A DNA stretch of 64,000 nt from Nicotiana tabacum (GCF_000715075.1 NC_134087.1:154863436-154927435), one strand, 5' to 3'. Numbered from the stretch's first letter, positions 52,689 to 64,000 are shown. Notes: a model not told the origin generated them from the letters alone. A program made the numbers and translations.

Positions 52689-55600
52689 TGTGAGCACGTG
52701 ATTTTTGCCTCACGAAAACTACTCCCAAATAAATCAAAAATAAAACTAATTTCTTTTAGTGTGTAATTTTAGAATTTGTGTTGCGTTTATTAATTGTTTG
52801 TGTTTTGTCCGTAAAATATTTGTTTTGTTATAATTAAACAAAATTAAAATAAAAATACATGTTTCATGTATATCTAGGATTTAAGTATGCATTTAATTAA
52901 GTTAATTTAAATAAAATCACAAAAATATGCATTTGTTCTATTTTTTTTAATGTTCCACTGTGTGATTAATGTTGTCTATGTGTTAATAGTTGTTAAAAAG
53001 GTAATTAATATCTTTGTAAGGGTAATTTTGTTTTTATAATTTTAATTAAGATTTTATTAATTAATAATGAAATTAGAAAGTAAAAAAAAAATACAAGTTG
53101 TACAAAATCGGACCTGGATTAAAATCCAGGCCCAAAACATTTTAAACCCCCCCACAGCCCAATCCTAACAACCCCATGTCCGGTCCAAATCAAACAAACC
53201 GAAACGACGACGTTTCATCACCCTTCATCAAGGGCCGTTGGATTCAATTCATCCAACGGCTGAGATCTCATCACCCTAACCCGTGATCATTACCCGACCC
53301 ACTGCCCCGGTTCAACCCGTCCCCCAACTTAAACCAAACGACATCGTTTGGTTAAGTGAATAGATCCTAGCCATCCATTCTACTTGATCCAACGGACGAT
53401 ACCAATCCACCCCACCCCTATATAAATCACAAGCCTTACCCCGGCCCCTAATTGAACACCCCTCCCCACATCCTACACTGTTCATCATCGTCCCCCAAAC
53501 CCCCACTCCTAACCCTAGCCGCCCTAGGATTCCACCGCCTGAAACCCGGCGGCATCAACGCCGCCGGTCACCATCTTGACACCCCAGAACCCCCTGAACA
53601 TCCCCTACACGAATCCGACCTTAGTTTCCTTCGAATCAGGCCCCAACTCTTCGAATCTTAAATCGAAGGTTGGCTTGAAAACCTGATCTTCTCCGATGGC
53701 TTCCAAAATAACACCACAATTTCCCCTGACAACCCTCGTTGTGGATCTGGTGTTGGTTTGGTTCGAATCGCCTCAGAACTCTTCGAATCTTCTTTTGAAG
53801 GTTCGAATCAAATCTGAACTCACTCAGATTCTTTCCAAATTAACACCAAACGACCCCTACGCCTCCCTCGCCCTTGTGTCATGTTTGGTTCCCTTCGAAT
53901 CTGACCAGAAATGGTTGTTTCCCAAATCGAACCTTCAGAAACCCTAAATTTTCCAAGAGTGGAATCTTTTTCACTTCAGACAAAGATTGAGGTTTAATCG
54001 ACCTTAGTCAAAGTATTTTTAGTAGAAAATACTTCAACTAAGGTCTGTTTGATTTCAAACAAAGTCCAAATCCAAGTTGAGTTCGAGTCGGAATAAAATT
54101 GAAGATTCAAAGGTATTTTTTCTATTTATTTTGTGTATTATACGTGTATTTTTGTGTTTGTTTTAGTCTCTGTAACTTTCCCATCTTTTATTGTCATACT
54201 GTCTCCTATCCGTCTATTTGATTTGAAATGAGAATTGTTTCTGTTGGTTGTGCTTAGTTACAATGTATGTAATCGACTCGATTAAGTTCGTCGATTAGTT
54301 GTATTGTGAATCTTGTTTATGAAAATGTGGACTGAAGCAACCTGTTTCGGATGGATTATTTTGTTGTAATCAATTGTTTCTTATTTGATTAATACTCGTT
54401 AATTAAGTCATCTTTGTTTATAGTTCAATAAAATCCATCAAATGAATGTTGTGTACATATTATTTTCTGAACAGGACATTGTCAGTATATTGACAATGCT
54501 CTTGTGTGTATTTGCTTTTAGTCCAATGCAATTGAATTATTAGGCTAAATTCAGTATAATAGTATTGTAATGTTTGAATTCAAGTTCACAAATGTTGGTT
54601 AGATACCATTGTGTTAGGAGTTACATTTTTAGTCAGGATACAGTCCAAACTTTAGGATTGGTTATAGCTGCTTAAACAGATTTTAAAATCTGTGTTGTGA
54701 AATTCTGAATTTGAGACAGTAATAACAGTAATATTAAGGGATTTTCAGGGGGTAGTTGAGGAATGAAACAGTAGGGTAATGTAATAATAATAGTGTGCTT
54801 ATAATGGAATGTTAGTGGCTATAGTTTAAGATACTAATGGGAAACAAGGGATAATGGGGCTGCTGAAAATCATGTTAGGATCACATAAAGTATTAAAAAG
54901 TAGTTTTTAATGGAAACTTTCTAATTTTTAAAGGGATAAAGGGTCCAGCCACCATGACAAAGGTGCAACCAGCCCTGTATAAATACAGGAGCTTAACAGA
55001 CCTTAAGAGGGAGTTTGGAAGAGGAAAAAGAGAGAGTTTTTCAGAGAATGGGGGCAGTTTTCAGAAGAAGAGAGTTTGAGAGATAGAGCTTAAGGCAGAT
55101 TTTAGGAGATTGAAAGAGGAAAATCAAGCAGAAACAGAAATTTGAAAAGGAAGATAGAAAGAAAGGAAAACAGAGACACTAAAACAGAATTCTACATCGG
55201 AAATTAGTATTGAAGCTGATTTTGTGTTCTTGAAATTGAAAGTTTTCAGTCTGCTTTGTTCTAAACATCAAAAATCAGAAATATTACTCTTGGTATTGAA
55301 TCTGTCCGGATTTGTTCGATCTCATTCTTCAGTTAAAAATCTGAAGTTTCTTAAAAGTACTTTTGCTGTGCATCTGGGCTCTTCGAATCCTATTCTTGTT
55401 CAGATTTGCTGTGTTATCGGTATATTCTACTGATTTTGTTACTGCTGCAACTGCTGAAACTTACTTCTTCTACCTCCATTTCCAGGTACATATCTTCTTA
55501 AATTCTATGTTGGAAAGAGATTCGGCATGATAAATCAATGAAGTTTGAATTGCAGTTCTATTTTTCCATTTATCTAAGTTTGTTATTTTAAATTTCAGTT

Positions 55601-57261
55601 TTGTTTCATGTTATTTCACATAGAGGTATGCTGGACATGTTAATTATCAGTTGATCATTTTCTTTTGAAATTCATATAAGTATTGTAATAATTTTATCTA
55701 TTCCAGAATTTCATTAAGGTATAATTATGGTTGAATGGTTAAGATAGGGAATATGGCATGAGGTTGGTTATTAATTAAGTCTTACGACATTGTTAGACAG
55801 GTATAAAGTAGTCCGGGAATATAAAGAAATGAGTGGTTAGTGTATTTCGATTGTTTGGTTGTGGATTAAGGCTAGATGATGATTGATTGTACTTAATTCA
55901 TATATGGCATAATAATGATTATGGTTAACACCAATATTTGGAAGTTGCATTATTATCCTCCATTATGTTTGCAAACGTCAAAACAGGGTGAATAAGGTTG
56001 TAGGCAATATTACTTTATTAAGTCAATTAGGTAGATTTGTTCTCTTTCTCAAAATAACAAATTGCCTAGGAGGTTATAATGTGAAAGTTAGTAACAAAGG
56101 TTGATTATATATACATTTACGTTTAACCATAAGCAGAATCAATTATAATAATTTCGCCTATTCGATTAAAAACGAATATATGAGAATACGTTGAGATGTA
56201 CATGTACAGATTGCAACATTTTAAATCAATGGTAAGCAAAAAATAGAAATTGCATTAAGTAAATAATGAAATTTCTTGGAAAATATTTCTTTCCTTTATG
56301 AATCATTCATTTTCAGTTTCATATGCCATTTATTCTTTGGCATATATATATATATATATATGTCATATTTGTTTTAAAGATAGTATTAATCATATTTTTA
56401 TTATGTCCTTTGAATTTGAATAGTTGGAATGAATATAATTTATATTCGGAAATTATAATCAATGGGAAACATTTAATAAATTGTGAATTCTTTTTCAAGA
56501 ATTAAGAGTATTTTAAATGAAGATTTCTCATAATATAATAAATAATTTGTGGAAAAATCCCTCAATATCATTATAAATATTTTACGCAATTAGGGATACG
56601 TTCGCGTACCCTGATTATTTTTTTTTAAAAGCAAAAATTCGGATTATGCGTCCGCGCAATTTCGAGCGAATATTTAATAAAAGGATTTTTCCAAAGGCGT
56701 TAAATCAATTTCATAAAAATCCGAGATGTACGGTTCACTATTCAAGAAAAACAAATATTCTTGATTCGACACAATTCCGAAAAAATGATTGTTTAATAAA
56801 TATATTACCAAAAGCTATCGTGTACACGTACGCGTGACACAATTCCGCATTTTTAAAATTTATAACATGAATATACGTACGCGTAATTCGATTCAAAGAA
56901 GGGTTCTCAATCACAATAAGTATAAGCGGTAGTAAAATCAGATAACATCAACATATTTAAAATCAAGATAATTAAGCCAAGAATAAAAACAGTTAGGCGA
57001 CCGTGCTAGAACCACGGAATTCGGAAATGCCTAACACCTTCTTCCGGATTAACAGAATTCCTTACTCAGGATTTCTGGTTCGCAGAATAATAAACAGAGT
57101 CATATTCTCCTCGATTCAGGGATTGAAATTGGTGACTTGGGACGCCTTAAAATTCCCAGGTGGCGACTCTTAAATAATTAAATAAATCCCGTTTCGACTG
57201 TCCTTCGATTGGAGAAAACTCCCCACGCGCCCGGCGGGCGCGGTAAAAAGGAGGTGCGACA
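52689..57261 (+). mobile_element. 3' LTR of element A
   Basis: 4573 bases, near-identical to the 5' LTR. Differences include about 65 substitutions, a nine-base duplication (GCTGCAACT near 55446), a six-base change near 55650 and the shorter TA tract (56342-56361). Confidence 0.95.
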
Positions 57262-57266
57262 TTATG

Positions 57267-57572
57267 TTCAAAAAAAAAAAAGTAATCCTAGTTAATGGAT
57301 AGATTCTTAGAACTAGACAACATTTTTGAATTGTATTACGAACATGTGGATAGTTCCTTTTTATGAGGCACATAAGTGGTGTACTCATGAATTGTATAGT
57401 CTGGTATTACTTCTCGGGTGATTAGAAGTTTTGGAGATTCGATAATTTAATTCTTGTACAAGGGATAAGTATTCACTTGAGTGTAATTCATGTTTTCAGT
57501 GAAGAAGGGATATTAAGCGAGCAAAGAATAAGGACGAATAAAGCAGGGGAAGCTAGAAGCGAAAGAATCTCC
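57267..57572 (+). mobile_element. Fragment E, continuation after element A
   Basis: Resumes the degraded sequence left at 36220 after the duplicated TTATG. Contains an A12 run. No gene recognised. It ends at the LTR edge at 57573. Confidence 0.5.
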
Positions 57573-58060
57573 TGTCATAACCCAACTCCCACCGGAGTCG
57601 TGACAGCGCCTAACACTACATACTATACCATCCAACAGTTTATAAAATAACTAAGCATTTGGATAAACATGGTTTAATAAAATTAACAACGGAATATCGT
57701 AAATTTCTGAATAAAACAATAGCAAGACTACTACAGCATGCACAAAATCTAGTGTCAAGGAGTACATGATCACTTCTGAGTATCAAAACATAAACCAAAT
57801 CCTTAGAACATTTGTCTGAATAATAGAATAGTACTGAAGAAAATAAAGAAAAAGAGATTCAAAGTCTGCGGATGTCATAGCAGCTATGTTGAAGTCTCCA
57901 AGAAGGTACTAGCACGGATCTAGAAATCACCACGTCCAGATGTACCTGGATCTGCATATAAAGTGAAGAGTATAGTATGAGTACAATCGACCCCATGTAT
58001 TCAACTAGTAATAGAATTAACTTTGGGCTGAAAGTAGTGACGAGCTCCGAAGAAGGCAGT
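57573..58060 (-). mobile_element. Partial chromovirus-type LTR
   Basis: Plus-strand TGTCATAACCCAACTCCCAC, GGAGTCGTGACAGCGCCTAACA and the later CACCTGGATCTGC-like and GAGTACAATCGACCCCATGTA text match my memory of an abundant Solanaceae LTR end. No partner copy in the window. Its right side ends where another LTR begins at 58064. Confidence 0.5.
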
Positions 58061-58063
58061 TAG

Positions 58064-59660
58064 TGTTGATATCCAATTTTGCCATTATTTTTATAAATAT
58101 CCTATATACTTTCAAAATATCATTTCTGCATCATCACCAATCTACAAGGGTCATATAAGCACCTTCTATAATTTTTCATATTTTTTAAGGCTTTAAAATT
58201 GATTTTCGTGCATTTAAATCGTTCAAATATTTATTAATTACTCCTTAAAATTATTTTGTGATTACTTAATCATCCAAATTTATTATTTACGCCTATATAT
58301 GCTTTTTAATATTTTACATCATTTCATAAAATTACATTTGCATTTTTAAGCAATTTACACAACTTTTGCAATAATAACTCGTATTTTACAAATAATTGTA
58401 TTTATCATTTTACTCAGGGTCAAAATAACTTTTACATATTTTTATAATCTTCAATTATTATTTTTAAAATATTAATTCTTATAAATAGTATTTTATATTT
58501 ACTTAGCTATTTTATTAAATTGTTTTCCCCTAAATTCTTTCATTTTTAAAATCTGGCCCAAAACAAACAAACTTTCGGACTTAATGCACCAGCTCACACC
58601 CTAATCTACCCAAAACCTAGCCCAATGACCCCAAGCCCAAACTATATGACCTCTTTTAATGAACCCGGTCGGCACCCATCTGAAGCTACCCGTCCCACTC
58701 TTTCTTTCATCTTAACCGTTGATCTTAGAGATCAACAGACCACATACCCCCTCTCATCTTTAATCAACAAAACCTAAACCCTAAAGACCCATTCTTTGAA
58801 GCCGCCGCCCCTAATTCCTTTCTACTATCCTTCTCTGAGAACCCCTAGCCGCCGTATATCTAAACCTTCTCCATATCCGGCCCTAAAATTGAATCAACCA
58901 TTGATTCACTTACCTATTTTGTGGTACTTTGCTATTGTGCATACATCTGTGGTGTTACTTAGTTCTTACCCTATTTTTGGGAAGAGATACCTTTCAAAAT
59001 CAGGCCCGACTGACTTTGATCTTCGAGATTTCATATGGTATTTTGGCTATATACACCTGAAAGGAGGCAATTCTTGCACTCCTAGTTTGATTTATAGTTA
59101 TTTGAACCTAACTAAGGTTTGATATCTTAATCTCCTTTATCGATTCTGACTACATGAGATCGTTTCTTTCCTTTTTATGTTTAAATTAATTGTTTTCCAT
59201 ATTTTTTTGTTTAAATTGATTGCTATATAAACCCCTTCCCTGCTTCCCCCTAAACAAGGCTTAAGGATTCATTACTTAACTACTACCACTATTCTCCCAT
59301 TCTCATTATGTTATACAATTCTGAGTTTAGATCTTTGGCTAGCTGAAAGCCAAGGCCACCAGATTCTGTTCACCTTCCTCCAGTGCAGGCACTACTCAGG
59401 GTCCATTTCGAGGCTCCTGTGAACTCTGAAGCACCAAGGGATTGGGTTTTCACTGTTCTCCAATAATCACAGCTATTCTTGAGGTCTTTGAGTTCTCCAT
59501 CCTTTGTTTAGTTTGTTCGCAACTGGTTAGTACCTTATACTCTCGTACACTCATTACTCTCTGAATGTGTGCATTTCTTTGGGTGTTTAATGTCATTCCA
59601 CTTCAAGCCTACTCTAATTATGACTTTTTGCTAAGTGATACATGATGATTACTTGGTTTG
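58064..59660 (+). mobile_element. Element F: Tat-type LTR start, truncated
   Basis: Begins TGTTGATATCCAATTTTGCC, like the minus-strand starts of the C and D LTRs. AGAAGGCAGT lies upstream like a polypurine tract. It is cut by the LTR at 59666. The frame at 58796-59122 reads through LTR DNA with no known domain. Long AT-rich parts hold nothing else. Confidence 0.6.
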
Positions 59661-59665
59661 CAATT

Positions 59666-60409
59666 TATTTACCATGAAAATGATAATAATAATTAGATTT
59701 GATTTGGTGGTTCTAAAAATACGTGATCTATTTTTATGCTAGTTGTTTAGACAATAGATGCTAAGTGAATGACTTGGAAACAAGATAATAGCTTGAAAAT
59801 AATGTAATAATCAAACTGAATGGCTAAAACTCGGGGCCTCGAGATGGCGTATACAGGGCTTCGAGGTTGAATTGGATACCCGGCTAAGGGTAGTCAATGG
59901 AGGATTAATAGTTATGATAGATTTGATGGTGGCTCTTTACGATCAATGATGAGCAATAAATGAAGAACAACAAATAGAACACAATAAATGTATACTAAAT
60001 ATAAGTAGTGAAATCAAGGGGATATGTTAAGTTAGAGAACAGAGAGAATGTTCTTGTGTATTTAATATTGTGTATCAGATGTCCTACAAAATGACAAGGA
60101 TCCCCTTTATATATGTGGGGGGAATCCCAACATAGTACAAATGCATTTATTACAAAGATATATGGCTGGTACAGCCATTTAATGCCACGGTACGGGTTCA
60201 TGCTAGCCTAATAGACCTAGGTCAGCTTTAATCACGTGCTTTGGGAACTTCCCGTCTGTCCATCATAGCCTTTGCTTTATACTACCTCGGGGTCGACTGT
60301 TGAGAACCCTCGAGGGCAAACTCTGAGCTAAACTTCGAGCCTTCTGAGGTGGTCTCTACGAGGTGCCCTAACGATCATAAAATCGAGCCCTTCAATTTTA
60401 TCGTATACA
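59666..60409 (-). mobile_element. G-family LTR, complete, probably 3' LTR
   Basis: The minus strand starts TGTATACGATAAAATTG at 60409 and ends at TATTTACC (59666), 744 bases. It aligns in part with 1-471 and 713-910. GCGGGGATT lies just right of 60409 and could be the polypurine tract, making this the 3' LTR of an element whose interior runs right. No flanking duplication is visible. Confidence 0.65.
60104..60115 (-). promoter_or_regulatory. Candidate TATA box of G-family LTR
   Basis: Minus-strand ATATATAAAGGGG, about 300 bases inside the LTR start, same block as at 208 and 27815. Confidence 0.5.
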
Positions 60410-62050
60410 AATAATCCCCGCATTTCATAGATTAAAATGATAAGAAATGATTGTGACACTGATCTCCTCGAGCCTCTTATGGTGATGTCATGCTTATGAC
60501 ATCAGCTTTTGCGATAACTGAGACATCCCATCGATATGTTTTTTCTAGGAACATTTATTGTAGTTCTGGTTTACTTTCTCAAGGCGATAATATCGCCGCC
60601 AATCCGTCTCCCGGCATGCATTGATTACGCCTGTCGATGCGTTTCCCAAAGACATAGATTGCGCTGCTACCTTTTCTATAAATGGAAGCTTTCTAGAACC
60701 AAAGCTTCATTCAATCATTCTTCAATAGCCTTTTTACTCTCTTCTTCTCTTCGTCCTCATCCAGTGCTATTTTTCATGTTTGAAGCACGTGGCCTTAACG
60801 TCACATGGTAGTGTCCTCATCAGTTACGCGATGGCCCTTTACCAGAGCTTTCCCCTACTGAGCAGAATTGTACTGATTTGTTTTTGTTGTTGTTGTTGTT
60901 TGCCCGAGGTAATGAGAGCGAAATCTCAAGTTATCTTTGCATTAAAGGATATGCAGACTATGAATTTCTACTCATCTCTCTTAACTACCCGGTGCGGCGC
61001 CTCGCTCCTTTTGCTTTCCGTGGAGTGAGGTAGTGCCATCTACTAACTGTTTCATCCCACACCGGTGCAACGTCTCAAGAAGTGGCTTCACAATAGTAGT
61101 GCTGGGGAGATCCATACTTGCCAACGTTTTCACCCAGACACTTCTATATCCCTCTCTGTTTCTTCATCTTTTTCTACTTCTTCCTCGTCTTTTTCTGCTT
61201 CTTCTTCATCCTTGAAGATGCCATTTGAAATATCGAGATGAGGCCCCCGAGGAGATGGTTATAGAAGATACTGCCACCGAGGACGCATCCCCGATAATAG
61301 ATTTGACTCATAGTCTTTATTATTATTATTATTGTTATTTTTTTTTGCTTCTTTGTTTTTGTATAAGGACCCCTTGTGGGCATTTGTAAACATGTTTAAG
61401 GACCTTTCATAGGCTTTTGTAATCATGGTTTATAAATACAAAGATGTTTCTTCGATTTGTCTCTGATTTATGCTGGATTTCCTTTTATTTGCGTTTGTGA
61501 AGAATCTGAGCATGCGACTCTACCGATTAGTCCGAATACCGAACCCAAGCATAAGTATTCCCTTGGTTCTTGGTCGGTCAATATGATTTCCCCTGAAACC
61601 CTTTGCCATCTCTCAGACCAAGTCCGGGTCGGCTTGGTGCAGACTCAGACTGCTGAAACTGGCAACTTTGAATCGAGTGAGAATGGGGCCTTTGTTTTTA
61701 GAACAAACTTAGCTCCTTTTAGACCCCGTTGGTAGTCTTCGAAGGAGAATTTGCTCAAACGCCTGAGAATAAAAGTAGTCCCAGGACTTTCACAGACAAT
61801 CCCCGAGTGAGATTTAGCCCCAGTTCGGGTGGCCTAAAAAACTTGATTTGAACTTAGAGTGAAGGTAGCCCTAAGGCTTTATTAGTAATCCTTGAGTGTG
61901 AACTAGCTCGAGCTCAAGTAGCTCCAGGGCCAAGAAACCGGGTGAACGACCCGCATTCATAATAGCAGAAATCCTCAAGGCAGGATAACACCTCAAGGTT
62001 GGGCTTATATATGAGTAGCTCTTTAGAGCTTATCTTTCGTTTTGACAGGG
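60410..62050 (+). pseudogene. First antisense gene remnant in G interior
   Basis: Plus-strand TATA (TTCTATAAATGG, 60674-60685) is followed by a CT-rich leader. Near 61225-61306 an acidic tail reads YRDEAPEEMVIEDTATEDAS. Then come GGACCCCTTGTGGGC and TATAAATACAAAGATG, like the tail text at 63920-63990. This looks like a promoter and last exon of the same kind of gene as 62645-63892, with the middle deleted. Other frames (60536, 60780, 61457) show no domain. Confidence 0.4.
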
Positions 62051-62320
62051 ATCCCCGAGATCGGGCACCATCTCAAGACTTGTATTGATATTAATGGTTC
62101 CTTAGAGACTTTATTCTTTTCTGACAGAGGTTCTCGAGATCGGGTACCATCTCGAGGCTTGTAATGATATTAATGGCTCCTTGGAGCCTTTCTTCTTTTT
62201 TGAAGGAGGTCCTCCAGATCGGGTACCATCTCGAGGCTTGTAATGATATTAATGGCTCCTTAGAGCCTTCAGTCATGGGAGCAGAAATCCTCAAGATCGG
62301 GTACCATCTCGAGGCTAGGT
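62051..62320 (+). repeat. About 80-base tandem repeat with two hairpins
   Basis: Four units. CTCGAGATCGGGTACC followed by ATCTCGAG gives an eight-base stem (62133-62156); GGCTCCTTGGAGCC (62175-62188) is a second inverted repeat. Other units keep most of both. Confidence 0.85.
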
Positions 62321-62487
62321 TGATGCGGGGTCTTTGATCATATAACATAGTATGGCAACGTCAATTGTATGACATGGTTATGAAACAACCAAGGCGATCC
62401 CGCCGTACATCTTCCCAAAGAAATAAAGGCTTAGCCAGTATTTTTTTTAATTAGCCTTTGAGGCAGGCAGACAGTTACCGCTTTCTC

Positions 62488-62496
62488 TATATATAG
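62488..62496 (+). promoter_or_regulatory. Candidate TATA box for antisense gene
   Basis: TCTCTATATATAGG, about 150 bases upstream of the likely start at 62645, on the strand opposite to the G-family LTR. Confidence 0.5.
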
Positions 62497-62644
62497 GTTT
62501 GTCTTCCTTCCTTTGAGGATTCTGCTATCCTGAGTAGCTATCGCCCTTCACAGAGTTCTTTTTTCATGCGTTAGGCCTTTCACCATTTTAACTTTGAAGC
62601 CCTCGCTCAAATTCCCGCTCCAATTCTCTAATTTTACCACAGTT

Positions 62645-63892
62645 ATGGCTGCTATGCCGGTAACTGTTCAGCAAGGAGGAGGAAGTTCTGCCTCTGGTTC
62701 CTGCCTGGTTGGTGGTATGCCACTGGTTCCGGGTGAGCCAACCTCGGGACATTTTATTTTGAGGGGGGATTTTATGTCAGAAAAACCTCCCAACGTTCAG
62801 GGTCATTGGGAGTATGCCTCGAAGTTTATTTCTTTAAGAGGAGAGGGTCACCTTGAGTCAGTGAGGAAAGATTGTGGATGGGAGAAAAAGGTAGTACTGC
62901 AGGTACCTTTCCCGGAGGAGAGCATTATGGATCATGCCGAGGGGTTTTTGAATGTGTACATGTACCCCTTTACGCTGGGTCCCCTTGATAGGGTTGTGCT
63001 CGACTTCTGAGGAAGCTCAGCGGATCTACTCTATGGTGAGTTTTATCTGATCGTATTGGTTTTATAGTTTTTGCAATTTTTACTCTCTTATCGAGTTTCT
63101 ATTCCATAGGCTTTTAACAATATCAAGTCTGAGCTGCTTCGCCATGAGGCCAGGCTGCGAAAAGTCATGGATGTGAAGAAATCCCTCAGGCTTCCTTGCG
63201 ATGAAAGGGAAGATGAGTTGGCACACTTGCGGCATGAGGCGAGTCAAAGTCTGAACTATGAAAGCTACCTCGAGGAGCAGGTAATTTTTTTCCAAGGGGG
63301 GAGGGTGCTTCTTCTTCTATTTTTTTAGGCTAATGTTTTATTTACTTCAGTTGCAGAAAAAGACAGAAGGCCTGGAATGCCTTTGGGGTGAAGTCGGTCA
63401 AGCCAAGCGTGAGTGCGATGAGCTAGAGGCTTATATGGATGCCCATATTGCAGCCAAGAAGAATGCTTCAGCTAAGGTTTCTTCTCTCTAGATACAGCTT
63501 CGGAATGCCCATGAAAATAGCTTGGTTTAGACAAGCAAGATTTCAAGTCTCGAGTCTGATCTTTTGAAGATGAAGGCCGAGGTCGTGGATGCCTGGGCTG
63601 AAGCTGAAGAGATTCGGGCTAAGTCCGACAAGAAAGTGGTTGTCTACTTAAAATACGTTTTTGATGCTTGAGATAAATTGAGCGGTGCTCTCGATCGGGA
63701 GAGTAGAAGCAATGAGTATGTCCGATGTAAATCTTGGAGGGAACCCTCGAAGAGATTCATGTTAGGGGCTTCGATCTCTTAGAGGAGATGGCGCAGACCA
63801 AGGCGGATGAATATGACACCAAGTTCCTTTTGTCTGATGCCGAGGATAACGAGGAAAAGGGTGACGGACCACAGTCCTCGAGGGAGATGTAG
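62645..63892 (+). pseudogene. Antisense ORF of a Tat-family element, three exons
   Basis: Exon 1 from ATG 62645 (MAAMPVTVQQGGGSSASGS) to 63035 has SVRKDCGWEKKVVLQVP, FPEESIMDHAEGFLNVYMYP and FTLGPLDRVVLDF, which I recognise from many Solanaceae transposon-annotated proteins. A deletion and frameshift near 63008 remove the middle. Good splice sites bound introns 63036-63109 and 63281-63350. Exons 2 and 3 encode a charged coiled coil (KSELLRHEARLRKVMD; ISSLESDLLKMKAEV). Stops TAG 63489, TAG 63528 and TGA 63669 and a frameshift near 63740 break exon 3, which ends acidic at 63892. An upstream in-frame ATG at 62594 exists. Antisense extra ORFs near the 3' LTR are known in Tat elements. Function unknown. 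Confidence 0.65.
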
Positions 63893-64000
63893 ACTAGACC
63901 TTTTCTTCTTGATTCTTTGTACAGTGTTCTTGGAAAACTTTTGCAAATGTAACCTTTGCATAGTTTCATACGTGCGTATATAAAGAAACCTTTTGGGTTT
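63893..64000 (+). other. 3' end of antisense gene, to window edge
   Basis: TTTTGCAAATGTAACC and TATAAAGAAACC resemble the tail of the first copy near 61385-61450. Probably its 3' untranslated end. Confidence 0.4.

Larger units (their letters stand above)
36226..57261 (+). mobile_element. Element A: young Ogre-like element, 21 kb
   Basis: Both LTRs begin TGTGAGCACG and end GGAGGTGCGACA; TTATG flanks the element (36221-36225, 57262-57266). In order: 5' LTR, tRNA-Arg PBS, leader, ORF1, gag remnant plus protease, intron, RT, two RNase H domains, integrase, 3' noncoding region, tandem array, polypurine tract and 3' LTR. gag lacks its capsid. Coding faults are stops at 43273, 45528 and 49234 and one frameshift near 46155. 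By my count LTRs differ at about 65 bases plus a few indels, roughly 1.4%. At 1.3e-8 per site per year that would be about half a million years, a rough figure. Confidence 0.95.

Overview
This window is plant nuclear DNA made almost wholly of long terminal repeat (LTR) retrotransposons. I found no convincing host gene, tRNA, rRNA or CRISPR array. The repeats resemble those I know from Solanaceae, most likely Nicotiana; that is recognition from memory and was not tested. Nearly all of it belongs to the Ty3/gypsy Tat/Ogre lineage: very long LTRs, a primer binding site (PBS) matching tRNA-Arg (or tRNA-Lys in one family), an extra ORF1 before gag, a spliceable intron between protease and reverse transcriptase, two RNase H domains, and tandem repeats before the 3' LTR.

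Layout. 1-910: scraps of a minus-strand family with a tRNA-Lys PBS (family G). 911-34900: an old minus-strand element (D) split by a second minus-strand element (C, 4442-26576, target site duplication TCAGG/TCGGG), which is itself split by a plus-strand element (B, 10402-22868, duplication ACTAT). D runs from its 5' LTR (30598-34900) through a decayed PBS, ORF1, a probable solo LTR, gag, protease and the start of RT. 34901-36220 and 57267-57572: an older plus-strand fragment with a tRNA-Met-type PBS (E), split by the youngest element, A (36226-57261, duplication TTATG). 57573-59660: two partial LTRs. 59666-64000: a minus-strand G-family 3' LTR and its interior, with an intron-containing gene on the opposite strand.

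A and B have complementary deletions. A keeps ORF1, protease, RT, both RNase H domains and integrase but has lost the gag capsid. B keeps gag but has lost protease through integrase. Both keep PBS, polypurine tract, leader and 3' repeats. By eye, A's LTRs differ at about 65 positions over roughly 4.5 kb (about 1.4%), so A is the most recent arrival; B, C and D are progressively more decayed.

The most interesting signal is structural. Several noncoding segments of A, B and C hold inverted repeats whose stems change in a base-pair-preserving way between copies: a hairpin in the leader, a recurrent two-stem motif found eight times beside the coding blocks, a hairpin after pol, and 3' tandem arrays whose units are themselves hairpins. 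Four LTR families also carry, near their 3' end, a copy of the first ten bases of the PBS. These patterns suggest a shared RNA architecture in this lineage that ordinary domain annotation would miss.
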